Assembly: GCA_001584585.1 (NCBI GenBank)
Contig: LSYV01000022.1
Coordinates: 1,117,033-1,181,032 of the forward strand
DNA length: 64,000 nucleotides
Direction: 5' to 3'
DNA from: Gonium pectorale
Taxonomy: Eukaryota > Chlorophyta > Chlorophyceae > Chlamydomonadales > Volvocaceae
How positions within the stretch are numbered: the stretch's first letter is position 1; every line of letters starts with the position of its first letter. The notes below the pieces were generated by a model, which searched no databases, had not been told where the DNA came from, and saw only the letters and a list, made by a program, of their open reading frames with translations. Made by a program: the position numbers and the translations under genes. Shown here piece by piece: positions 10,401 through 22,400 of the stretch.

Positions 10401-13400
10401 CGGCGTGCGCGCCTCCTGCGCGGCGGTGTGCCAGGTGGAGGGCGGCCCCTCGTACACGGTCAACCTGTCGGGCGAGTCGAACAACATCAAGTACACCGTG
10501 GAGCCGCAGGTGGGGAGGGGCGGTAGTGAGGCACGGGAGTGGGTCAGAACGCCGGGGGGCGGGGGGCGATGAAGCCGCATGCGTGGGTTACTACTAGGTT
10601 GAACGGCGCGGATGGGTGGTGTGGGCGCTCTGTGAGCGGGCACGCGTGTGCGAGTGGCCAGTGGGCAGGCGTCTGGCGGGGGCGGGCAGCAGGGGAGGGC
10701 ACCAGTGTATCAGCGCCGTCATTACGGAGGCTGCACCTGGGGATCCGCCACTTTGCTCCACGCTAGGGGCCACCGCCCTGTCGCGATCAAACGTGGGGAC
10801 GCTGCGGGGCTTACTTCCGGGCCCACATTGCTCGCTGTTGCAGGTGCTGGACTTCGGGGTGCAGTTGTACGATCGCACGGTGGAGCGGGAGATCACGCTC
10901 AGCAACTCGGGCAAGGTGCCGTTCACCTACAACTTCAATACTAGCCGCCTTTCGCGGCCCGGCATTATCGAGGCGACGCCGTCCGCTGGCACGATTCCCC
11001 CGCTCACCAAGGAGACCATCAAGCTCAAGGTGGGCAGTGTCTTGATAACGAACGCTATAGGTTGCGCGCGGCTGGACCTACCGTACGCTGTCTTGCCCTG
11101 TCAGACTATAGGAGTCGAGCGCCCCGGTATTGCACACTGGGAACGGAGCCCCGTTGTTTGCTGATCAAGTCCTATCCGCTGTGTCCGCTTGTTGCCGCCT
11201 GGGCGACAGGTGTGCCCCGGCATCCCCGAGAAGCTGGTGGAGACGCTCCTGGTGGAGTTGGCACACTTCGAGCCGGTCACTGTGCAGGTGTGGCCCGCTA
11301 CAGTCGGGGGAAAGGGCTGTCTGCTGGACGGACGCAGACAGATGATTGTGGTATCGCCGCATGTGCACGGCAACAACCGCATGTTGTAGGTACGCTTAGA
11401 ACCAGGCACATGCTTAGTCCAAGCGCAGCCTTGACCCGAGCTCTCAACGCACGACGTGCTCCGCAGGTTCTGGTCGAGGGGACCTACGCGGCCGTGGCTC
11501 TTGCCCTGCCGCGCCAACGCGACGACAAGTTCCTCGCCTGCATGGAGCCGGCCCGGCATAACATCATCAGCGCCGCCCTGTCCAACGTGCCCGCCGATGA
11601 GCCAAACAAGCCCGGCGACGCGGCCCAGTCGCTCGTGGGTGTGCCCACGGCCGCCTCTGCCAGCTTGGCCCAGCGCAATACCGCCCGCAGCCTGCGCGGC
11701 AGCGCGCAGCCCAACGACGGTGGCGTGTCCGGGGAGGCCTCCGGCCCAGCCACCAAGCGCAGCTTGGCCGGCGGCAGCGCGCGGGGCGCCGTGGGTGCGC
11801 GCAGCATCGCGGCCGCCGGCATGCAACGCGCTCAGTCCGCGCACTCGGTCATCGGCATGGGCGGTGCGCAGCTGACCATCGACAAGAAGATTGAGGTGGA
11901 GGCGGAGCGCCTGCGCCTGATACAGATGCTGCTTGAACGGGAGTCGGAGCGGCGGAAGCACGCAGAGCGCGCCGCGGCGCTGACGGCGGCACTGGAGGTT
12001 GGCGCCGCCGCCGCCGGGCAGCCAGGGCCCTCGGCGCGCAACACGGGCAGCGGCCACTCTAGCCCTGCCGCGTCGCAGGCAGGCGAGCAGAAGCGCTCCG
12101 CGACCGGGGTCGATACCGGAAAGCCCGGCCTGGCGCGACAGCACTCGGGCCTGACGGTCAACTCGGCCGGCACAGCAGCGTTGGCGAACGGGCGGGCGCT
12201 GGGCACGGAGGACGAGAGTAAGCGGGTGGTGCGCATCCCCGGTATGCAGCCGCCGCTGCCGTCCCTGGCGGTGGCGCACTACGTGCTGGACTTTGGCTAC
12301 GTGGTCAAGGGCCTCTCGCGCACCCGAAAGTTCAAGATCACCAACACCAGCAACCAGCAGGTAAGCCTGCTGGCAGCCGCGCCGCGGTGGTCCCCGCTGT
12401 TTGCAACTTTGCAGAGGTCCCAGGCGACACGGGTAGCCATGCAGTGCCCGGGGTTTGTGCGGGGGATCATGCACCGTACTGAGTGAAACGCGTTGTGCAG
12501 TGTTTGATTCTGCGCTCGGGTGCCCTACACTGCGCTCGCAGGTGTCGTTCCGCTTCGAGAAGGGGCTGCTGGAGAACCACGGCTTCAAGGTGGAGCCCGA
12601 GGTGGTGTCCCGCCTGCCCGGGGCGCCCGACTTTGGCACCATCGAGGTGGCGGTGACGCTGCAGGCCAACAAGTCCAACGTGCAGCCCGGCCCGCTGGAG
12701 CTGACCTACCCCATCGCCATCAAGGGCTCGCCGCCCGTGCTCATCACCATGCGCGCCCACGTGCAGGTCCCGGACCTGAAGCTCAGCTCGGAGGTGCGTG
12801 GCAGCGCACTTCCTTGCGCCGATCTGGGCTCTTGGTGGCGTGCTGGCGCCCGTCTAAGCTGCAGCCGCCGAAGGCCTGGCACGGATGCTCACGATGACTT
12901 CTAGCGGACTTTCATATTGCATTGAGAATGCGTGAATACCCCCATCATGGGCTTTGCCGTTCCGGAATATCCGTGCCCATTGCCTACAACGCAGGAGTCC
13001 GCTGGAAGGCCCATGACAACCTCTCCCCTTGTTCGCCTTCTCAGGTGCTGGACTTTGGGTACTGCCAGACGGGGCAGTGCAAGGTGTTCACGGTGCAGCT
13101 GCACAACCACAAGCAGGTGCCGTGCGACTTTGCGATCAAGAAGCCGGTCGAGGTCATCAAGGCCAAGGACTGGCAGTTCTTCACGTGCGAGCCGTCCGAG
13201 GGCACGCTGGAACCCGACCAGCGCATGCAGCTCAAGGTGCGGTCGGGAGCATGAACGAGTGCCGCGGGCCATATGCGCCAAATGCAGGAGGGCGCGTAAG
13301 GGCTAATCCCAGGTTGTACCTGCAGCTGGGGCGCCCAGCTCGTGCAGGCGCCTTTGCGACAGCCCTGCACCGGACGTCCCAACGGCTCCCAAGCCAGGTT

Positions 13401-16400
13401 CACGTACGGTACCCGCCGGCATTGCTGCCGTTGAACTCTTCCAGCACGTGCAGCCATGACACCCAGTCGTCCTGTCCCCTGCTGCCGCCCCTCGCTAACA
13501 CGTCACTTACCCCCACCCTCCTATCCCCACCCTCGTGCCCGCTTCCGCCCGCCCGCAGGTTATCTTCACGCCCATCCTCAACCGCGACGCGCCGTACATC
13601 CAGGTGATCCCCCTCAAGATCAACCTGAACGCACGGGTCAAGGAGCTGCAGGCCAACGGCCGTGGCCTCACGCCGCGCGTCGCCTTCAGCCCCACCTTCG
13701 TGGACTGCGGGCCCATCCTGCCCTTCTTCGAGGGCCAGCAGCCGAACGAGGCGCACGTGGTCATGTCCAACCCCTGCGCCTTCCCCATCGAGGTGGTGTC
13801 GCTGGACTTCGACCCGCGCTTCCAGACGGACGAGGAGGCGCTGCGCTGCATGGACGGGTGCGTGGGACGAGAATGGCCGTCCGGGTTGCAAAGGCTTAGC
13901 TCTCAGCGGCTCGCTGTTGGCAAGGAAAATACATAAGAGGATTAGGGGCGGCCAGCGAGCGGCCTAGCAAGGTAACAGCAGCACCGCCGACTGTGGGCAT
14001 GTCATGCACCAGGTTTGAGGGTTACATGTGGTATAGCAATTGCACAAGTTCGGAGTCTTGTTCTTGTGCGCCTGCAGGTACAACGACAACGGCATCCTGT
14101 ACCTGCCCCCTCTGCACCCCGGGGATCCGCTATGGCCCGAGGTGGCGGAGACAGCGGCGCACAAGAAGCGAATGGAGGCAGCAGCCGCCGAGGCGCAGGC
14201 TGCGCAGGCTGCGCAAGACGGTGCCGCGGCCGACGGCGCCGCGGCCTCCGAGGGCGTCGGCAGCCTGGAGGCGGTAGCTGGGACGGGGGCTGCTGGCAGC
14301 AAGGCAGCCGCGAAGGCCGCCCCACCCAAGCCCTTTGTCATCGTCACCGGGCCGCACCTGGTGGGCACGACCACCCAAGCCCGCAAGCTGGGCGAGCGGT
14401 ACGACGTGCCGGTGTCCACGCTTGACGACCTCCTCATGGCGGCCGCGGACCTCGAGCCGCCAAGCCCGGAGGAGGCGGCCGCGGCGGCCTCCGCCACAGC
14501 AGCAGCCGCAACTCCGCTCACACCCATGAGCGTGGACATGAGCTCGGACGCGCTGCAAATGCCGGCCACGCCCACGGCGGCGGCCGAGGACGAGCTTCCG
14601 CTCTTCGATCGGGAGATCTCGGACCTCCTGTTTGACAAACTCCTGTCAGACCCGGACCACGAGAGCGAGCCCGACTATGTGCGGCCTCATACGCGGCTGC
14701 CTGCCGACGAGCTGTACAGCCTCGTCGTACGGGGTCTACGGCACCTCCTGAGTCAGCAGCCTGCCACGTACGGCAAGGGCCTCGTGCTGGACGGTCTGGT
14801 GTCGCGGTACCTGCCGCCCCCGCTGGTGGCCAAGGCGCTCTTGGACGCGCTGGGCATGACGCAGGTCATCCCGCCGCCGCCGCCCTCGCCGGAGCCGGTT
14901 CCGGAGCCCAAGGCCAAGAAGGCGGTCAAGAAGGGCGACGACGCCGCCCCCGACCACCGCCGCCGNNNNNNNNNNNNNNNNNNNNNNNNNNNNNNNNNNN
15001 NNNNNNNNNNNNNNNNNNNNNNNNNNNNNNNNNNNNNNNNNNNNNNNNNNNNNNNNNNNNNNNNNNNNNNNNNNNNNNNNNNNNNNNNNNNNNNNNNNNN
15101 NNNNNNNNNNNNNNNNNNNNNNNNNNNNNNNNNNNNNNNNNNNNNNNNNNNNNNNNNNNNNNNNNNNNNNNNNNNNNNNNNNNNNNNNNNNNNNNNNNNN
15201 NNNNNNNNNNNNNNNNNNNNNNNNNNNNNNNNNNNNNNNNNNNNNNNNNNNNNNNNNNNNNNNNNNNNNNNNNNNNNNNNNNNNNNNNNNNNNNNNNNNN
15301 NNNNNNNNNNNNNNNNNNNNNNNNNNNNNNNNNNNNNNNNNNNNNNNNNNNNNNNNNNNNNNNNNNNNNNNNNNNNNNNNNNNNNNNNNNNNNNNNNNNN
15401 NNNNNNNNNNNNNNNNNNNNNNNNNNNNNNNNNNNNNNNNNNNNNNNNNNNNNNNNNNNNNNNNNNNNNNNNNNNNNNNNNNNNNNNNNNNNNNNNNNNN
15501 NNNNNNNNNNNNNNNNNNNNNNNNNNNNNNNNNNNNNNNNNNNNNNNNNNNNNNNNNNNNNNNNNNNNNNNNNNNNNNNNNNNNNNNNNNNNNNNNNNNN
15601 NNNNNNNNNNNNNNNNNNNNNNNNNNNNNNNNNNNNNNNNNNNNNNNNNNNNNNNNNNNNNNNNNNNNNNNNNNNNNNNNNNNNNNNNNNNNNNNNNNNN
15701 NNNNNNNNNNNNNNNNNNNNNNNNNNNNNNNNNNNNNNNNNNNNNNNNNNNNNNNNNNNNNNNNNNNNNNNNNNNNNNNNNNNNNNNNNNCGTGCCTTCG
15801 CCTCCCACGACTCGCCCCCGACACCGCCGCCGCCGCCACCCAAGCCGACCGGCTGGGTCGGCCCGTGCACGGTGCACGTTGTGCATCTGGCGCCCGAGGC
15901 CCCGCTGCTGGCTGGGCGGCTGCGCCTGGAGAACGGCGTTGCCGCAGTGCAGCCCCCTCCTCGGCCCGCGTCTGCGGTGGCGCCGCAGGAGGGAGCTCTG
16001 CCGCCGGCAGCTGTGCTAACAGCCGCAGCACTGACGGGCGACGCCGTGGCAGCAGTCGCCGCTCCCACAGCAGATGGGGCCGCCGCTGCCGCCGTCGGGG
16101 ACACGGAGGACGGCGCGGCCGGCGCGCCAGCGGCTCCCGACGAGCTGCAGCAGCAGTACCTGGTGGAGGCGACGCGCCTGCTGTCCGAGTACGATGTAGA
16201 GGTTGGGGAAAAGCTGGCGTACGAGCTGGGCCCCATCGGCCCGGAGAACAGCGTGGTCTACCGCCGCGTGGCGGCGGAGGGCACGGTGGAGAAGGTGCAC
16301 AAGGTGGTGGTGGGCCTGACGTTCCGTCTGGGCGTGCTGCGCACCGTGCTGCCCGGCGCCGTGCGCGACGTGGAGCTGGTGCCGCCGCGCTACGCCATGC

Positions 16401-19400
16401 AGATCGTGCAGCGCCCGCGGCCGCGCGCGCCGCGCACGCCCGTGCAGCACTTCAAGGTATTCACCTTCATCGACCTCACGAAGGAGGGCGCGCCGCAGCC
16501 GCCCGCGCCTCCGCCGCCGCCCACGCCGCCCACGCCCACGACGCCCACGCGGCGCAACCGGCACAAGGAGGAGCCGCCGCCACCCCCACCGCCGCCGCCG
16601 CCCACGCGCCAGCTCATCCCCGACACGCGCTGGGTCATCCCCGCCGGCGGCAGCGTGGAGCTGCTGGTCCAGTTCTCCTCCGCCGACGTGGGCAAGTTCA
16701 CGGAGACCCTGGCCTTCGACGTGCTGGGCGGCGAGCGTCTCAACACGCTCATCGTGACAGGCACCTGCGACTACCCGCACATCAGCACCGACTACCGCAA
16801 CGTGTTCTACAAGAAGGTCAAGACGCGGCCGCAGACGCCCACCATCCGGGGGCAGTACATTATCAGCAAGAACGTGTTCGAGTTCGGGCCGCTGCTGCAC
16901 AGCAAGGACCCGGTGGGCTACCTGGAGGGCGCTCACCCGGACAACACTGCGCGCCTGCGCATCACCAACAACGGCATGTTTGACAACCACGTCGAGTTCA
17001 GCCTCAAGTCGATGGACATCAAGAAGGCGGAGGAGGCGGCAGCAGCCGCTGCGGCAGCGGCGCCAGGTGGGGCGGACCTGCATGGGCGGGGGCATGAGGC
17101 AGCACGGGCTGGGGCGGGGCGTGCTTTAACGGCTTGGCAACGTTACGACTTTAGTTAACTGGTGTTGGCGTTTAGAGAAAGGGATCAGCAAGTAGAATTG
17201 CTCTTCTGTTGCTGCAAGACCTTTCTTACCCTCAACCTGTACATTCCCATGGCACAGGTAGCGCCCGAACGTTACCTCTCATGTTGACACTGTTGTATAC
17301 GCGGAGTTGTAAAACTGGTCCTTCCTAATCCTTGCCCGGTTCCATATCGCAGGCAGCGGCCGGAAAAAGGTGGAGCCCAAGAAACCCGAGCCCAAAAAGG
17401 ACCCTAAGAAGGACAAGTCCAAGGCCGGGGACACGCCGCACCCGTCGCTGGTGTTGGATAACGTGTTTGTGTTCCACCCCACCTCGCTGGACCTCAAGGT
17501 GGACGAGACGCAGGAGCTGTGCGTGTATGCCTTCCCAATGCACGACGGGCTGGTGGAGGACGTTCTCGTCTGCAGGTGCGCGACCGAAAGACCGAAACTG
17601 CTGCCCACCCCAGCCCTATGACCTAAGACCAGCCGCGCCAGGAATTCATCTGACCAGCCGCACCGGGGCTGCCGGTTCAAGGTGCAGAGCTAGCCAACCT
17701 CGTCCTGCGTACCGCAAGAGCCCCTGCGATGGAAAGAAAGGCTTTCAGAGGCAGTATCAGGCAGATCCTTTCTGACGGCTTCCGGGTGTGCCCTTCGTCT
17801 TTGGCTGGGCCTGCAGGGTCAAGGACAACCCCACGCCCGTGGAGTTCCCCATCTCGGTCATCGGCGCCAAGCCGCAGGTGCACGTGCGCCTCAACGACGG
17901 CACGCCACCGCCCGACTTGTCGGCGCTCGCGCCCGGCGCGCCGCACCCTCCCAACAGGCTGCTGACGGAGGGCATCATGGTGAGGCGGCATTCTGCCCGG
18001 GACACTCATTGGCCGCGTCGCAAACACGGGTGCTGGCACCGTTACGTTACGGGGTCGGTGTCTGGACTGTGTCGCTCCTGCTTCATTGTCCCGGACTTAG
18101 TCCTTTGTAGACTGTACCGTTTGACCCGATCGTCGTACCCGCGCCTGCCTCTCCGCAGTTCGAGCGGCTGCTCGTGAACAAGAAGGACATCAAGACCTTC
18201 ACCATCACCAACCCCGGCCTGCTGCCCATAAAGTGGCGCCTCGCCAACACGGGCTCGCTGCCGAAGGAGTTCACGGTGTTCCCGCAGGTGGGTCCGTGAG
18301 CCGTCCGGTCAGTCTACATCGTCTTGCACTTACCGGCCACGGCTCCACCCCGTCGCCTCCACATACGCATGAACACCCTTATCTCTTCCCTAATCCCTCG
18401 CTCATCCCCTTCTCATCACCTGCCGGGCTGCCGCACAGTCTGGCGAGCTGGCTGCCCGCTCGGACGTGGTGGTGACGGTGGAGTTCAGCGCGCTGGAGAA
18501 GCGGCTGTGCGAGGCCAAGCTGGCGCTGGAGGTGCTGGACGTGCAGGAGCTGCAGGGCGTGTCGCACACGCTGCCGCTACCCATCAAGGGAGAGGCCTAC
18601 AAGATCGAGATCGACATCAACTTCCCGCAGGTCGGAAGGGCGGCGTGCGGATCGGGGTCGGGCTGGAGTGGGGGTACGGCGTGCATTGCCTTTTGCCGGG
18701 CAAGGCATGCCGGGCAGGTCCACAACAACAACAGGCGTACCCACGACACTGACATGCGCCATCTAAACTCAGGGCAAAGTCAGGCAGAGCAGGGGTATTA
18801 TGTCGGAAGACAGCAGAGCCAAGCCGGGTGCTGAGCTAGCGCGCTGGCTGGACACCGCAGGTCAACTTCCCAGGCGTGGACTACGGCACGCTGCGCGTGG
18901 TGGACGACGTGACCAAGCCCATCTCCATCAAGAACACGGGTACGACCCTCGACGTGCGGTGCTTTGCGGCGCGCAGCTGCGCGCGTGTCAAGCGCCAAGG
19001 TGTTCTGTCTGCTTCTTTCTCGTCGCTCGTTGGATGCGCCGATGCCGTGATGCTGCACAATCGCCAAGACGGGAGGAGCTTGTGTGGCGCCCAACCACGC
19101 TGTACTTGATGCCATGTGGTGCCCCCGTTTGCGGGTGCGATCTGTTTCCCGGCGCAGGCAAGTACGCGATCGCGTACAACTTCACCATGAAGCCCGGCTC
19201 CGTGCTGCAAGGGCTGCTCGCCATCATGCCCACCTCGGGCAACATCGACCCCGGCAAGGAGGCCAAGATCGAGCTGGCGTGGAACAAGGACAAGTCGCTC
19301 AAGTGCGCACACATGGATCCCTTCAGCGCCTCGCCTGGCCCTGCCTTTCGATAGTCCTCCACATCATTACTTTGCCTTGTTCTGCCGGCCGGGAACCTCT

Positions 19401-22400
19401 TCGGGCATCCGCCCACATCAATGCACGATCATCTTGACAAGGTATCCGCCTCAACTTCGCATCCCGTCATCAGCCCCTGACTGGCTCCTCCCATCCCTCC
19501 GCTGCCCTGCAGGAACGAGGTGACTCTTCTAGGCAACAGCGACGTGACCCTGTCCATCATCGAGCCGCTCACGACCAACCGGGAGGACAGCATCCCCATC
19601 CAGATCTCGGGCCGCGCCGTGTTCTCCAAGTTCGCCGTCACACCCGCGCGCGGCATCCACTTTGGGCCCGTCACCTACAGCACCGCCTCCAAGCCCAAGG
19701 TCGTCGAGATCACCAACCTCGGCCAGTTCGAATTCAAGTACCGCCTCTTCAACTTCGCCAGCGGCCCGCCGCCTCCGCTGCTGTTGGCTCCGCCGGACAA
19801 GGAGGGCGGCAAGAAGGACGGCAAGAAGGAGGCCGCCAAGGGCAAGGCGCCGCCGCCCGCGCCCCCGCTGGCCGTCGGACCCTTCACCTTCGACCCACCA
19901 GAGGGCCTCATACCGCCGGGCGGCCGGCGCGAGGTGTCGGTAATCTTCAATGCTACCGGCGCGTCAAGCTACAGCGAGGTCCTGGGCATAGACATCACGG
20001 AGCGGGACTTCAGGGAGCAGCCAGAGGGCATCTCCATCGAGGTGGCGGGCGAGTCTTGTATCCCGGGCATCGATGCGGAGAACACGGGGGCTATCTTTGA
20101 GGAGCACGTCATCTCGGCGTCCCTGGACCCCTTCAACCCCGTCAACAACGAGTACTCGACGCGGGAGCGCGTCTTCAACTTTGGCGCCGTGCTGGCCCAG
20201 CTCGGAGGCGCGGAGGAGGCGGCAGCAGCGGCGGCGGCTGCGGCAGCGGCCAGCAAGGCCGCCGGCAATGCATCGCCGGAGCCGGCGGACCGCAGCGGCG
20301 GCAGCGCAACGCGCAAGAAGGCGGCTGCGGCTGCCAAGGCCGCGGTGGAGAAGGCGGAGGCGGCGGGCCCGGGCGCGGTGGCGTTGGCGTCCCATGCGGT
20401 TCGCGCCAACCTCAAGTTCATCAACCCGGTCAAGGTGCCCTGCGTGGTGCACTTCACGCTCAAGCCGCGCGGGAATCTGCCGCCAGGTGGGGCGCGCTGC
20501 CTGCTTGCGTTGCGATGGTCACTGTAAGGTTACCACAGGGACGGCAGTATTTGCCCTGTGCCGTGTCACCAACTCAGATATCGAGGCTGCGCCGAAGCTT
20601 ACAGTATCAGCCTGCCATCCCTCGCCTCGGCATTCTGCTGCTGCATGCGATGGTGCCGAGTGCTCGCTGCCCTGCTGTTCCAGCTGACCCGTTGTTCAGC
20701 CCATGTTGCCCATCCCCGTCTGCCCTCCTGTTCCGCCAGGCGTCACGCTGCCCTTGGAGGTGTCACCCTCCACGCTGGTCATCCCGCCGCTCGAGTACCG
20801 CTACACCGCCGTATACTTCGCGCCGCGCGCCATCCAGACCTACGTCGCCACGCTGGAGGCGACGGTGGAGAACGGCGTCGACCCCAAGACCAAGGGCTTC
20901 AGCTGCGAGCTGCGCGGCGAGGGCACGCTGCCCACCCTGGCCATCACGGAGCCGACCCAGATCGACTCCCACGGCCGGCCGGTGCTCAAGTTCCCCCGCA
21001 TCCTGCGCGGCCGCAGCAACACACAGCGCATAGCGCTCAAGAACAACGGCATCCTGCCCGCCAAGGCGCGCATCGAGATGGCGCCGCACCCGGCGTTCCG
21101 GCTTGAGAGCAGCAGCGGCAACACCGTGGCGGCGGGCGAGTCGTTCATCGTCGAGAGCAAACGCGGCGTGTCGTACAGCGTGGTCTGCACGCCCGACGCG
21201 GTGGGGCCGGTGCAGCATGAGCTGCGGCTCCGCGTGACCAACAACCCGTTCGAGGACTACAGGTGCGGGGTTGGTGCTCGGTGGTGGGAGATCGAGAGGG
21301 CTCGATGCGGAAGTGGGGCTCGCGATAGATGCCTTGAGCGTGAGTGAGTGAATCGAACGGTTATGGACTTCAGAAGCCTCAAAAGGACCCTGATAAGTGT
21401 GGCCCTTAGTTTGTTAGCACGGGAAAGCCCGTGATGAGCCCGTGCGGGGCGCCTCGGGCGGCGGCAGCGTCACGTAGCAGCAGTGTGTTCTCAGGCCAGC
21501 ACCCACCGATCGCTCACACCCCTTGCCTCCCTCCGTCCTCCGCCCCAGGTTCTTCCTCACGGGCGAGGGCTACCAGGAGGATGTCACGTTCGACGCGCTG
21601 CCCAACGACGCGCTGGACACGCTACGGCTGCCCGATGGACCCGTGGGTCGGCCCGTGGTGGCCGTTTTCACGTTGCGCAACCACTCCACCACCAAAAACT
21701 TCCGCTTCCGCTGGCCGGTGCCGGGCGCGCCCGTCAACGAGGGCGGCGGCAAGCACGGCAAGGAGAAGGACAAGGACAAGGACGGCGGTATCAGCCCCTA
21801 CCTCACCTTCTCACCCGCCGTGGGGCACCTGCTGGCGGGCAGCACCAAAGACATCACCCTCACCTTCTCGGCCGCTGCGCCCGTCAAGCTGCAGCCACAG
21901 CTCGTCAAGCTGGCGCTGGCCCAGATCAACTACCCCGCGGCCGCGCAGCCGGTGGACTGGGACGACCGGTCTGTGGTGGTAGACTATGGGCTGCCGCAGG
22001 GGCCAAACGGCCAGCCGGTGGCGCGGCCGGAGCCGGAGCCGCCGGTGTCCGAGGTGTCGGGCAGCGGCCGTGAGCTGCTGCTCAATGTGCACGCCACGGC
22101 GGACAACGCGCGCTACAGCTGCGAGACCGGCCCGATCGTCTTCAAGCCCACCATGATGTTCCAGACGCGCGCCTACACATTCCCGCTCACCAACGCCTCC
22201 AGCGCGCGCATGGACTACAAGTTCGTGGTGGCGCTGGCGGACGGTTCCACCGCGGACGAGTCCAACCTTTACTCAGTCAGCCCTGAGGGCGGTGTCATTG
22301 AGGCGGGCCAGTCGGCGCAGATCACGGTCAAGTTCTCGCCCACCGAGGTGGAGGACTGCGCGCGCGTGCTCGTCTGCCACATCCCGCACCTGGACGCCTC

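Noticed and set aside
11101..12678. 525-codon minus-strand frame across HYDIN exons 14-16
   Set aside because: It is antisense to conserved HYDIN coding sequence, is a by-product of high-GC codon use, and has no recognisable domain.
19964..20463. Minus-strand frames of about 160 codons opposite HYDIN exon 26
   Set aside because: Same reason: antisense shadows of conserved ASH-domain sequence.
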